Made by a program: the position numbers and the translations under genes | Origin: Acidobacteriota bacterium | Lineage (GTDB): Bacteria > Acidobacteriota > Terriglobia > Acidiferrales > UBA7541 | Reading direction: 5' to 3' | Length of the DNA stretch: 50,866 nucleotides | Assembly: GCA_003223325.1 (NCBI GenBank) | Contig: QHYS01000042.1 | Coordinates: forward strand, 319-51,184 | The notes under the pieces: model-generated | The model's database searches: none | What the model was told of the DNA's origin: nothing | Seen by the model: the letters and a program-made list of their open reading frames with translations, nothing else | Shown: piece by piece, positions 1-8,381 of the stretch | Layout: each line of letters starts with the position of its first letter | Position numbering within the stretch: the stretch's first letter is position 1

Positions 1-89
1 GGTTCGAGCAAGTCGTCCTTCAGCAGGGCGGCCTGCTGGGCCAAGGGGAGATAGAACAGCCAGGATTGGTGCTGAGTCGGGGAGAGCAT
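1..89 (-). CDS. 5' end of an unidentified protein, cut by the window edge
   Basis: An open frame starts with ATG at 89 and runs off the left edge on the minus strand. About 29 residues are visible, beginning MLSPTQHQSWLFYLPLAQ. The composition (hydrophobic and Gln/Leu rich, no stop) looks protein-like, but there is no clear ribosome binding site and too little sequence to name a family. It could equally be a chance open frame. Confidence 0.35.
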   Translation of the reverse strand, partial: MLSPTQHQSWLFYLPLAQQAALLKDDLLE

Positions 90-274
90 GCCTAATCGAA
101 TATGATCGTCAAGAGAAAAATCGAAAAATCGAAGGATTCTGGTTCTTTTCTGTGAATTTCCGAGGGAAAACAAGGGGGGCGAGCCCTGGGCGAGCCCCTG
201 CGAACGGTCACGTTCGCAGCGCCGCTGCTCGCATTCGGCAGGGGTTAGGCCGGGGGTTTTTCAACAGGCTTTAG
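90..274. other. Intergenic stretch with a possible IS-end-like motif
   Basis: No gene is seen here. An A-rich direct repeat (AAAATCG twice, near 115-132) lies upstream of the edge gene. Next to the TPR gene stop, at about 257-272, lies GGTTTTTCAACAGGCTTTAG. Read on the other strand this resembles the GCCTGTTGAAAAAC ends of some bacterial insertion sequences. There is no transposase, so this is only a hint. Confidence 0.3.
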
Positions 275-1024
275 CTAGGATGCCGACAAGTCCTTGAGCA
301 ACGACTGTCCCTTTCGAAACCAGGGGCGCTCAATCCGCCGCCAGTAGCGCGGCAATGTGCGTTTCTTCTGCAAGAGCTGGCAGACCCACTCGCGCGCTTC
401 TTCGCCTCGGTTTTGCGATTTCAGGAACGCCGCGTAGCTGTAGAGCGTCTCGGGAGTGGTGGAATGCTGCACGACGTCGGCAAAGAGCGGCGCTGCGTCC
501 TGTTCACGTCCCGTGGCGGCGTAAGCCTCTGCCAGCATCAGCTTGGCACGATAGGAATCGTACTTGCTATCGCCACGAACGACGCGCTCGAAGTCGGGCA
601 GAGCTGCCTCCGGCTGACCCAATGCCATAAGGCACAGCCCGCGCCGGTAAAAGCAGTGTGGTGAATCGCTCCGCGTGGCGATGGCGCGGTCAAAGGCCTC
701 CTGCGCCTTGGCATATTGCTTTTGGTCCCAGTAGAGCTCGCCCAACTCCTCGAAATTCGCTGCGGAAGGATTGTCGATAATGGCCGTTTCCACCACGGCG
801 ATGCGCGACTTCCGGCCATATCCCTGGTACAAGTTCCGCAGCAAACCGGCATCCGGCAGCATCTCGGCGACGATGTAGACTGAGGCGCCCAGAAATCCTC
901 CGAAGAAAATGACCCATAACCAGAATCCATCCGGCCTGCGGCGAACGAAATGCACCAGGGCCACCAATTGCACGATGAATCCCCAGGGATAAAAAAGATA
1001 ACCCAGGCGGAAGATTCCAAACAT
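275..1024 (-). CDS. Membrane-anchored TPR protein
   Basis: This is a 249-residue protein with two N-terminal membrane segments (about residues 6-28 and 33-55). The second is preceded by a basic turn (HFVRRRPDG), an arrangement like the PLDc_N-type membrane module. Residues 90-205 form several tetratricopeptide-like helical pairs (for example FEELGELYWDQKQYAKAQEA). TPRs bind other proteins, so a scaffold role at the inner membrane is likely, with the TPR face probably cytoplasmic. No catalytic motif is visible. GAGGTG lies about 10 bases before the ATG. The downstream gene is unrelated, so context says little about its partner. Confidence 0.75.
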   Translation of the reverse strand: MFGIFRLGYLFYPWGFIVQLVALVHFVRRRPDGFWLWVIFFGGFLGASVYIVAEMLPDAGLLRNLYQGYGRKSRIAVVETAIIDNPSAANFEELGELYWDQKQYAKAQEAFDRAIATRSDSPHCFYRRGLCLMALGQPEAALPDFERVVRGDSKYDSYRAKLMLAEAYAATGREQDAAPLFADVVQHSTTPETLYSYAAFLKSQNRGEEAREWVCQLLQKKRTLPRYWRRIERPWFRKGQSLLKDLSAS

Positions 1025-1145
1025 TACGCCCTGTCACCTCGCTCGTTCTGGTTGCGGATCTGTCGGCTGCATGACTGCAGCGACATTGTAGAGGAGAAAG
1101 GGCGCGATAGGCAGTGGGAGAACGACGTGAAGGCATCGCTTCGCT

Positions 1146-1796
1146 TCAGACTTTACCTGAGGTCATATTTGAAGTTAGACGGTAGCGGCGGTCGAGGATT
1201 CGAAGAAAACGGGCTCTGAGGACGTCCTTGATCGAGTTCAGCGAGTGTCCGGTCATCGATTCCCACAAGCCGTCTTCCCGGAAAAACCAGTGCCAGAAAG
1301 CGAACGCGACGTGCGCGTAGATCAGTAAAAGCAAAAAATCAGACACGCCGATGTGGAAGCGTATCGTGCCGGCCAGCAGGGGATTGTCGGTCCTGATCCT
1401 GCGCCGCGCACGGAAAACGTGTGATTCGGGCGCGAGGTAAGCGATCAGAAAGCCCGAGGCGAGGACGGCGCCAGCGAGACGTAGATTGATAATTGAGAAA
1501 TCGAACTGAGCGCCTTTTCCCATCGTGGCGCATCGGCGGGCAGCCGTGAGCCTCCTCGAAAAAGGTAGACCCAGACCGGCCGAGTAAGAAACACCAGCCC
1601 GATGCTGGCACCCAGGATCACGTCCCTGTGCATTGCCGCTGGGTTGAAGAGTACTCTGGTCGCTTCGCGGTTTTCCACGAAGGCGTAGGCCTATAATGCT
1701 CTACCCAACCAATGGAATAGCCGCGTGGCGGAACCGTGGGAGATGCGCTTCTGCCACGATGCCGGAGCCCTCGAAAATTTCGCGGTTGAGTTTCAT
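1146..1796 (-). pseudogene. Decayed cytochrome b561-family gene
   Basis: Pieces of a b561-type membrane cytochrome lie in order in different frames. ATRLFHWLG (first helix with its heme-type His) is followed by an in-frame TAG. Then, in the same frame, comes MHRDVILGASIGLVFLTR and the loop LPADAPRWEKAL. A shift near 1475-1480 leads to GAVLASGFLIAYLAPES and to HIGVSDFLLLLIYAHVAFAF, the last helix of the family with its His residues. The start ATG at 1796 is in yet another frame. At least two lesions therefore disable the gene. An intact version would carry electrons between quinone and periplasmic partners. Confidence in the family is good; the exact 5' end is uncertain. Confidence 0.7.
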
Positions 1797-1890
1797 CTGC
1801 GATTTACGGTCTGGCCTCGCCGATGGACACATTTTATATGCGCGAGCCGGGGAATTTCAGCACCATGTGGAGCACGGCGGTTGGCCGGGC

Positions 1891-2667
1891 CTAGTGACTC
1901 TGGAGGACGTCATAGCGGGCAATGGCGTAGCCGAGTATGCCTCCGAGGAAGACGTCCGACGGGAAGTGGGTTCGCAAGCTGATGCGGGAAAAGCCAATGG
2001 TTCCCGCTAAACCATAGGCAACCCAAGGAACCCAGCGATGGTTGCCGGACGGGAAGCTGCTGCCCACGTGAGAGACATCGTGGAAGAAAGTGTCCGCATA
2101 GTTCCGTCGACTGGAGATGTCCTGTGGACGCCATCTGTTCGTCACGCTGTTCATTACGGCGCGGAGCACTTCGGAATCGGCAACCGCTTCTGCAGCGAGG
2201 AGCGCGGTCTTCTGCATATAGGTGTCGCGGAGGTCAAGGCCGGCGACATAAAGCGCCGAGGGGATGGCGATTGTTTCCGCGGCGGTTACGTTACTGCCGA
2301 ACGCCCGATTAAAGCCGCGAAAAGCTGCTGTGTGATTGAAATAGGGGTCGACGTAGGGATCGGTGGACAACAGTGCGAGCGTGGCGGCGGCGATGGTGAC
2401 CGTGTGCGACCAATGCTGACCACGTGTCAGTTGGTACGGGAACGACCACATCTCTTCCTGATCGCGTAGGAAGTTGCCGGGCAGGAGAAACGGAGACACG
2501 TCGCGCCAGTCTGCTGACAAAGAGCTGGATTCTGACGAAGAGGAAGCGCCCGAAGCGGGATGTTGCGGCGGATCGTCCTGTCCATACAGCGCAAGCGAGA
2601 AGACAAGCAGAAACACGACACCGCACGCAAGGCGATAAACGAGACCGCGCGAAAGGAAGAGCGCCAC
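1891..2667 (-). CDS. Secreted or membrane PAP2-family phosphatase
   Basis: This is a 258-residue protein with an N-terminal signal or anchor (residues 8-29) ending at ALYGQ. The type-2 phosphatidic acid phosphatase motifs appear in order: NRWRP (177-181), FPSGNH (205-210) and SR...H...D (227-238). The family removes phosphate from lipid phosphates at the outer face of the membrane. One oddity is motif 2: the usual PSGH is PSGNH here, so the active His is displaced by one residue and activity cannot be assumed. The start is GTG at 2667, with an AG-rich stretch upstream. No operon partner is visible. Confidence 0.8.
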   Translation of the reverse strand: MALFLSRGLVYRLACGVVFLLVFSLALYGQDDPPQHPASGASSSSESSSLSADWRDVSPFLLPGNFLRDQEEMWSFPYQLTRGQHWSHTVTIAAATLALLSTDPYVDPYFNHTAAFRGFNRAFGSNVTAAETIAIPSALYVAGLDLRDTYMQKTALLAAEAVADSEVLRAVMNSVTNRWRPQDISSRRNYADTFFHDVSHVGSSFPSGNHRWVPWVAYGLAGTIGFSRISLRTHFPSDVFLGGILGYAIARYDVLQSH

Positions 2668-2882
2668 GCTCAGAAATGACCTCTTCTTAGGATGACCTGT
2701 GAATAACGCTACGACCTATGGCGCTAGGGTATCCCATTGAGGAGTTGTTGATCCGGGAATCGTGAAGATCCGTGCCCAAGACGCAACTGGACTTCTCCAA
2801 GCCCAAGGTTGGCCTCTTTCAGGTGCTTGATGCAAGATAGCGGCGCTAGATAACGCACGCGCGTGCAGGGCAACGAGCTCCT

Positions 2883-4124
2883 ATGGAATATTCTAGGGGT
2901 TACGAGAACCACCTCGTTTTGATTCTTTTTTTCACTTGGGGGACAGTGTTTCTCGACCGCATGTCCCAACTTTATTTGGCGCCGTACTTCGCTCCCGAAT
3001 TTCATTTGTCGAGCCAGCAAATCGGTTTTCTCGCCTCCGTCGTATCGGTCACATGGGCCCTCTCGGGTTTGCTTTTTGGCGCATTGTCGGACCGTTTCGG
3101 ACGGCGAATCGTTTTGATCCCTGGTGTTGTCTTGTTCTCGGCGTTGTCGTGGCTATCGGGCATAGCGCACAGCTTCGAGCAGCTGCTAATTATCCGCGCG
3201 CTCATGGGTGCTGCAGAAGGACCGTGCTGGGCCGTGATCAATGCGATCACGGGAGAGACTTCCGGACCGAGCCGCCGCGGACGGAATGTGGGTCTGGTGG
3301 TTAGCGCTGGAGCGCTGGTGGGTCTTTGTGCCGCGCCCATCTTGACGACTCAGGTAGCATCGCGATGGGGCTGGCGGTGGGGATTCTTCGTGACCGGATT
3401 GCCTGGCATGCTGATGGCATTCCTGATCTGGAAATTCGTTCGCGAGCCAAAGCGTGCTGAAGAAAATGGCCGGGAACCGCGGCCTGCAACAGTACAGGGT
3501 TATTTTTCGATTCTGCGATTTCGCAACGTTTGGCTTTGCTGCGTGGGCGCCGGCGGGTTCATCTCCTGGCTCTTTCTGCAAAATGTATTTGGTCCACTCT
3601 ATATTACGGAAGTCATGCACCGACCGGGAACTACGGCGGGGTTCTTGCTCGGCGCCGCCGGACTGGGCAGCTTCTTCATTGGCTTGGTTTTTCCGGGCTT
3701 ATCGGACCGCTGGGGACGGAAGCCCACGCTTCTATTCCTGGCCCTCATTTCAACGCTATTGCCAATTGCGTTGTATCTTCCCGTTCTCTATGGCCATCTC
3801 TGGCTGCTGGCGGCGATCTTATTCCTGACGCAAGGAGGGCAAGCGATTGCGGCGCTAATCATGGTGCTCGTGCCTGCGGAAAGCGTACCTCCACAGTTCT
3901 CAGCTACGGCCATCGGCCTTGCGACCTTGGTAGGAGAGATCATCGGTGCGACGATTGCGCCGGCGGCGGGAGGCGCAATGGCGGAACAGTTTGGCCTGGG
4001 TATGCCGTTATTGATGGGCGCCGCGAGTACCGTGGTGCTTTTCCTCGTAGCTCTTTTTATTCGGGAGCCGGGAAACCTGCAAACGCGAGGCGGGCCTGAG
4101 GCGACGGCCGTGCCGGCGGACTAG
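2883..4124 (+). CDS. Major facilitator superfamily transporter
   Basis: This 413-residue polytopic protein has about 12 membrane segments. The loop between helices 2 and 3 holds the MFS signature GALSDRFGRR (residues 62-71), and a second copy-like motif (GLSDRWGRKP) lies between helices 8 and 9, as expected for two six-helix halves. Helix 5 carries the GWRWGF-type motif common in sugar-acid and anion/proton symporters. The substrate cannot be read from the sequence; organic anions or drugs are both possible. The gene stands alone, convergent with the hydrolase gene downstream. The start ATG at 2883 has only a weak GAG-type ribosome site. Confidence 0.88.
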   Translation: MEYSRGYENHLVLILFFTWGTVFLDRMSQLYLAPYFAPEFHLSSQQIGFLASVVSVTWALSGLLFGALSDRFGRRIVLIPGVVLFSALSWLSGIAHSFEQLLIIRALMGAAEGPCWAVINAITGETSGPSRRGRNVGLVVSAGALVGLCAAPILTTQVASRWGWRWGFFVTGLPGMLMAFLIWKFVREPKRAEENGREPRPATVQGYFSILRFRNVWLCCVGAGGFISWLFLQNVFGPLYITEVMHRPGTTAGFLLGAAGLGSFFIGLVFPGLSDRWGRKPTLLFLALISTLLPIALYLPVLYGHLWLLAAILFLTQGGQAIAALIMVLVPAESVPPQFSATAIGLATLVGEIIGATIAPAAGGAMAEQFGLGMPLLMGAASTVVLFLVALFIREPGNLQTRGGPEATAVPAD

Positions 4125-4385
4125 CTTAGCTAGATTAAAACGCCCAGACCCACCTTCGCATGAGAAGGCGCCCTCGCAAGCTCAGGGCAAGGATGGATGG
4201 GCCACCCGCAAAAAGCGAAAAGCACATTCCTCGCCTAAAACCCGGCCCTCGGAATGACAAAAAAGCGGCGCTCAGGCAGAAATGCCTCGACCGCCAACGC
4301 CGATGGAAGATGACGCTACGGAAGTTGAAAAGATACCACTCGAAGGACGAGCGCACCAACTTCTGGAAATTAGCAGGCTGTTGCG
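4125..4385. repeat. Intergenic region holding an interspersed-repeat copy (core near 4246-4260)
   Basis: This 261-bp gap between convergent genes contains no convincing gene. The stretch 4221-4260 reads as ATTCCTCG, then a GC-rich middle, ending in CCCTCGGAATGACAA. The same layout (a GATTC(T/C)TCG-like left part and a (C/T)TCGGAATGACA right part) recurs around 6.2, 7.15, 8.3, 14.3, 22.6, 28.1, 45.3 and 50.8 kb. Confidence 0.65.
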
Positions 4386-5384
4386 TTACTCCTTTTGGCG
4401 ATACATCGTAGCCCTGGCACATTCGGTCATGAGGTCCAGGAACTTGGTGTAATTTGCCTCGCCGACGACGAACGGATGCGGCTCTCCGGGCTTCCGCGCA
4501 CGAAGCGCCGTAAGTTTGTCGGCAAATCCATCGAAGACAGGATGGTTCTGAATTTCGACATCCACCTTCATCATTTTGGTCCACAGCTCGAAGTGCTCGA
4601 GGGAGTCAATAAACTCCGACACTTGACTGGCTGCACCCTGAGCGATGAACCCTCCGCCAACCATGCCGACGACGTGCATCTTGCCGCCGTCTTTCACCGG
4701 GAAGATCAAGCCCAAGGAGCCTGGCGTATGTCCGGGAATGAAAACCGGAGTTACGCTCTCGTCGCCAAGGGTGATGGGCACCCCCTCAAAGGCCACCATG
4801 TCTCGCTTTGGCAAGGGTGCGGGCGGGGCGGCATTTCCACCAGGCGCCGGTGGGCGAGGAAGCTTTATGAAATCCCAGTCAGCCGCGGCCATGTAGATGT
4901 GCGCGCCATAGTGCTCTTGCAGATAGGCCGACCCGCCGTAATGGTCTTCATGACCGTGCGCCGCAATAACCACTTTGATGTTGCCGGGATCTAGGCCGAG
5001 AGTCTTTAATCCGGGCAGAAGAACCGACTCAACATCTTTGGCGTGACCAGAGTCGATCAACATGATTCCGGCCGAGGTGGGAAGAACGTAGGTAACCGCA
5101 TTTCCGACAGAGTACTGCCCTGGAACGGCCCAAAGATTGTCGAAGAGCTTGACAGGTCCGGGGTCGGTGGCCGGATTTGCGCGCGGCGCCTCGCAGAGAA
5201 AGTGTTCCGCCGTCGCCCAGTATGTGCCGGCAATCTTCTTTGCCTTGTCGATATGCGCTAGAACCTCGGGAGAATCGGGTTTAGCCGCCGCTCCTTGTTG
5301 TTGCCCTTCTTGTGCACGTACAGGCCGCGCAAAAAGCACGCAAATCGTCAAGGCCGGCACAACCCAATAGAGTTTTCTTGGCAT
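4386..5384 (-). CDS. Secreted metallo-beta-lactamase-fold hydrolase (subclass B3-like)
   Basis: This is a 332-residue protein with a signal peptide ending near ARPVRAQ (residue 25). The zinc motif HGHEDH (143-148) matches HxHxDH, and GHTPGS (218-223) carries the next metal His. This pattern fits the B3-like secreted branch of the fold, which includes beta-lactamases but also lactonases and other hydrolases. It acts in the periplasm or outside. Substrate cannot be assigned, and drug resistance should not be inferred from this alone. A strong ribosome site (GGGAGG, 6 bases before the ATG) supports the start. It is monocistronic, with a decayed gene upstream. Confidence 0.85.
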   Translation of the reverse strand: MPRKLYWVVPALTICVLFARPVRAQEGQQQGAAAKPDSPEVLAHIDKAKKIAGTYWATAEHFLCEAPRANPATDPGPVKLFDNLWAVPGQYSVGNAVTYVLPTSAGIMLIDSGHAKDVESVLLPGLKTLGLDPGNIKVVIAAHGHEDHYGGSAYLQEHYGAHIYMAAADWDFIKLPRPPAPGGNAAPPAPLPKRDMVAFEGVPITLGDESVTPVFIPGHTPGSLGLIFPVKDGGKMHVVGMVGGGFIAQGAASQVSEFIDSLEHFELWTKMMKVDVEIQNHPVFDGFADKLTALRARKPGEPHPFVVGEANYTKFLDLMTECARATMYRQKE

Positions 5385-5583
5385 GGCGTTCCTCCCTAAT
5401 CGTACGCTACAGAAGCCGTCGCTAGCGGTGATGTGTGGTCCGGAATTTCGCTCTCAACCTCCCGGATGGGCACTCTTATACACCCCCGAGCGCCTTCCTG
5501 AGTTAACAAAGTGTTTTTGGCGCATACTCGATCAGGCGGGAGACCGCCAGGCCGATTCGCGCAGGGCCTTAGTACGGCGAGGT

Positions 5584-6102
5584 TTAGCCGGCATTCGGGA
5601 GGGCCATTTCGCCGGTGGCCACAAAGCTCCAGCGGCCGCGCCTCTTCTGTACGATCTCCGCAGCCACGGCCACGAAGGGGCGGCAATGGTTTGCCGCCTT
5701 CGCCGCGAGCGCCGGTGATGGTTCAGGAGCCGTCCGCGATGGCCAGATCGGAAGCAACGAAGCGCACTCGCTCGATCATTCCAGTCTCTTGCCCGGCGCC
5801 TGTCTTAATCAATTGCGCGAGAAGGCTTCCGTGACCGGGCGTCCGTGGAGGTATTGGCCGTCGATACCCCCGTAGTCTTTCGTCCAGTAGTCGCGGATGG
5901 CGTCGAGGTCTCCTTGATTCAGTCCCTAGATGGCGTCCGCCACCATCTGGCGGATGGCTTCTTCATCCGTTTTGCGGGAGGGCACCGCAGGCATCATGCC
6001 GAAGGAGAAAATTCCGACGCAGGCAAGAGCAATGGGTAAAGCGAAATTACAGGACGTGTGTAACTCTTCCGGCCAAGGTATCAAGAGCAGATGGGCCTGC
6101 AT
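5584..6102 (-). pseudogene. Decayed DUF4440/SnoaL-like (NTF2-fold) gene
   Basis: Ordered fragments of a secreted NTF2-fold protein can be read through lesions. A signal-like segment (FALPIALACVGIFSFG) leads into TDEEAIRQMVADAI followed by a stop. Reading continues in frame as GDLDAIRDYWTKDYGG and HGRPVTEAF, is broken by another stop, and resumes with MIERVRFVASDLAIADGS and a further stop. After a frame change the typical C-terminus RGRWSFVATGEMALPNAG ends at a TAA at 5584. At least three stops and one or two shifts disable it. Intact relatives are small proteins of poorly defined role. Confidence 0.65.
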
Positions 6103-6140
6103 GCTGGGAGTGTATGAGTCGAGAAATTTTAATGACATAG

Positions 6141-6210
6141 GGATTCGTCGTCCCCCCAAAAGAGATGCCCGGGCGCAAAGATTACGCCCGGGCGGGCTTG
6201 GAATGACAAG
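6141..6210 (+). repeat. Interspersed repeat copy with a 9-bp hairpin
   Basis: The unit runs from GGATTCGTCG to TTGGAATGACA and lies between two pseudogenes. Its centre forms a perfect stem: GCCCGGGCG (6167-6175) pairs with CGCCCGGGC (6185-6193) around a 9-base loop. It belongs to the family described at 4.2 kb and elsewhere. Confidence 0.65.
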
Positions 6211-6269
6211 TTAGAGAGCGCGCCGCTGGCGGGAGAGATGCGGAAGAAATCGTGGCAGGGGGCGGCAGC

Positions 6270-7140
6270 TCAAAGGCTGAGGGCGTCCATTTTGGGCTTT
6301 TCGTAGGAGTCGCTCTCGGCGGGATGGCCGAGGCGGTCGTCGAAGCGGCCGGTCTCTTTGCCAATGCCCAGACGAGGCTCTTGCCCGCGGGAAGGTCTGC
6401 AGCCGGCGTTTGAAAACAGCGTCGTCGAAGGCGCGCTGGTGTCGATCCACTGCCAGCCCTTCTCTGAGAACGCGCTGATTACGTCTTCGAGTTAAAGGGC
6501 GTTGATCATTTTGTGGTGCAGAAGCAACGCTTGCGGGATTTCGTGTCCCACAACGTCGACCGCAAGCTGGAAATAGAAGGCAGCGCGGTCGCGCAAATGC
6601 GCCACGGCCCATAGGGCTCCGCGTCTGGGGCCGGTTGCTGCTGAAGCCGCGCATTCATGCGGTCGTCCACATACCAATCGGAGGCGTCGATAGTGACGTG
6701 GCCGACCGCGTAACCCCTTTTGCTTGAGCAGATCGCTGAAGCGATGGCGCTTCTCCGCGGTGTCGTCTTCCTTCAGTACGTGATAACGAAACAGGCGCGC
6801 GAAACGACGATAGGGGTTTTATCAGCGTCTCGTTGCGCTCGAAGTCCGCGGACAAATCTTCGTAGCTCCTTTTGGGGGTATTGAAGTTGAAATGCGAGTG
6901 CGAATGATTGCAGATCAGGTGCCCGGCCTCATCCCACTGCCCCAGGGGTGCTTTGCCTTGAGGCGAATCACTCTCATGCCGCAAACGAACAGACAAATCT
7001 TGAGGTTCCATTTTTCTAGAGTGTCGAAAATTGCGCGATTGGCCTCGCGCCAGGAGATGTTGAGACTGACGGAGGTGGTGGGCTCGTCTGCGGCGACTTT
7101 GGTGACGCAAAAGCCCCTGATCGCCTTAACGTTTGCGCGA
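6270..7140 (-). pseudogene. Decayed polysaccharide deacetylase-family gene
   Basis: Fragments in order spell a NodB-type deacetylase. They begin with REANRAIFDTLEKWNLKI and CLFVCGMRV. After a frame change come GQWDEAGHLICNHSHSH (the metal-binding HxxxH-like block) and FERNETLIKPL. Another frame gives FRYHVLKEDDTAEKRHRFSD and VTIDASDWYVDDRMNARLQQ. A further frame gives VDVVGHEIPQALLLHHKMIN, and the gene finally ends GRFDDRLGHPAES to a TGA at 6270. At least four frameshifts and one stop are needed to join these. Intact relatives remove acyl groups from cell-surface glycans. The start is lost in a repeat copy near 7140. Confidence 0.7.
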
Positions 7141-7165
7141 AGAGGGGGGCTCGGAATGACGAAAT
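7141..7165 (+). repeat. Partial interspersed repeat copy
   Basis: AGAGGGGGGCTCGGAATGACG gives only the right end of the repeat family. It sits between the 3' end of ilvE and the 5' end of the decayed deacetylase, and may have contributed to the loss of that gene's start. Confidence 0.5.
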
Positions 7166-7178
7166 CGGGTGACACGGC

Positions 7179-8135
7179 CTATCGGGCCGAAGCAACGGGA
7201 GAGCCGACCGGAGCGCCGACGGGCGTGAGCCAGTTGTGGCGGTCGGGTTTGGCGCCGGACAGAATTGCGAAAAATTCGTCCTGCAGGCGCTTGGTGACGG
7301 GGCCGCGCCGCCCGATGCCGACGGTGATGCGGTCGACCGAACGCAACGGCGTGATTTCGGCTGCGGTGCCGGTGAAGAAGACTTCGTCGGCGATGTATAG
7401 CATCTCGCGCGGAATCATCTGCTCGCGAATGGGGATGCCGAGATCCTCGCAAAGCGTCATGACGGAGCTGCGCGTGATTCCCGGAAGGACGCTCGAGGCC
7501 AGCGGCGGCGTATGTACGGCGCCGTCGCGGACGACGAAAATATTTTCGCCGGAACCTTCACTGACGTAGCCGTTGATGTCGAGAGCGATGCCTTCGGCAT
7601 AGCCATTGGCGAGCGCTTCCATGCGAATAAGCTGCGAATTCATGTAGTTCGCGCCGGCTTTGGCGATGGATGGCAGGGTATTCGGCGCCAGACGAGCCCA
7701 TGAGCTGACGCAGACGTCCACGCCTTGCTCGAGCGCTTCGGCGCCAAGATAGGCACCCCATTCCCAGCAGGCCAGGTAGACTTCGATGGGATTGGATAGC
7801 GGGTTTACGTTGACGTCGCCGTAGCCGCGAATCATCAGCGGGCGGATATAACAGGAGCTGAGGCGATTTTCGCGCACGATTTCGACGGCGGCGGAGCAAA
7901 GCTGCTCGATGGTGTAGGGGCTCTTCATGCGGTAAATATGGCCGGAATGCAGCAAACGCTGCATGTGTTCGCACAGGCGAAAAGCGGCCGGGCCATTCTT
8001 GGTTTCGTAGCAGCGGATGCCCTCAAAAACCGAAGAGCCGTAGCTCACCACGTGGGAGAGGACATGGATTTGCGCCTCGTCCCAGGGGATCATTTTGCCG
8101 TTGTGCCAGATCCATTCGGTTTTTTTGAGTGCCAT
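7179..8135 (-). CDS. ilvE: Branched-chain amino acid aminotransferase
   Basis: This 318-residue fold-type IV PLP enzyme transfers the amino group between glutamate and the 2-oxo acids of leucine, isoleucine and valine in the cytoplasm. Its N-terminus (MPWDEA-like, then [13 protein letters not shown]) is typical of the long IlvE form. The PLP lysine is K159 in [13 protein letters not shown]. The conserved [10 protein letters not shown] and GTAAEITP loops are present. GAGGAG lies 8 bases before the ATG. No other branched-chain biosynthesis genes are nearby. The C-terminal tail ([12 protein letters not shown]) is an unusual short extension. Confidence is high for the family; D-amino acid or lyase activity of the same fold is unlikely. 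Confidence 0.93.
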   Translation of the reverse strand: MALKKTEWIWHNGKMIPWDEAQIHVLSHVVSYGSSVFEGIRCYETKNGPAAFRLCEHMQRLLHSGHIYRMKSPYTIEQLCSAAVEIVRENRLSSCYIRPLMIRGYGDVNVNPLSNPIEVYLACWEWGAYLGAEALEQGVDVCVSSWARLAPNTLPSIAKAGANYMNSQLIRMEALANGYAEGIALDINGYVSEGSGENIFVVRDGAVHTPPLASSVLPGITRSSVMTLCEDLGIPIREQMIPREMLYIADEVFFTGTAAEITPLRSVDRITVGIGRRGPVTKRLQDEFFAILSGAKPDRHNWLTPVGAPVGSPVASAR

Positions 8136-8381
8136 CGGTGTATCTCCTCAAGAAAATTATAGCATGGCCGTTTTGAGGGCCTTTCGAGCGAAGGGCGCGT
8201 GGAAGCTGCATGCGAGCGCCAAATTGGACGGGCCGGCTATCTCGACATCCGGTGGCGGATTCACCATGACAAGGGATTCCTCGCCCGTCGAAAAGGAACG
8301 GCGTCGGCGCGGCCTTTTTTCTAACGTCGCGCCTCGAGCCCGGGCGCGCCGAGGAGGGGCTCGGAATGACAGTTTGACAGA
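8136..8381. repeat. Intergenic region with interspersed repeat copy (8271-8372)
   Basis: No gene is seen. The repeat begins at GGGATTCCTCG and ends GGGGCTCGGAATGACA, followed by GTTTGACAG. The middle contains GC-rich complementary pieces (GCGCGGCC, GGGCGCGCC) that could fold. The layout matches the family member at 6.2 kb. Confidence 0.65.

Noticed and set aside
4386..5384. Calling the secreted hydrolase a beta-lactamase resistance gene
   Set aside because: The HGHEDH and GHTPGS motifs are shared by many non-lactamase hydrolases, and nothing in the context points to antibiotics.
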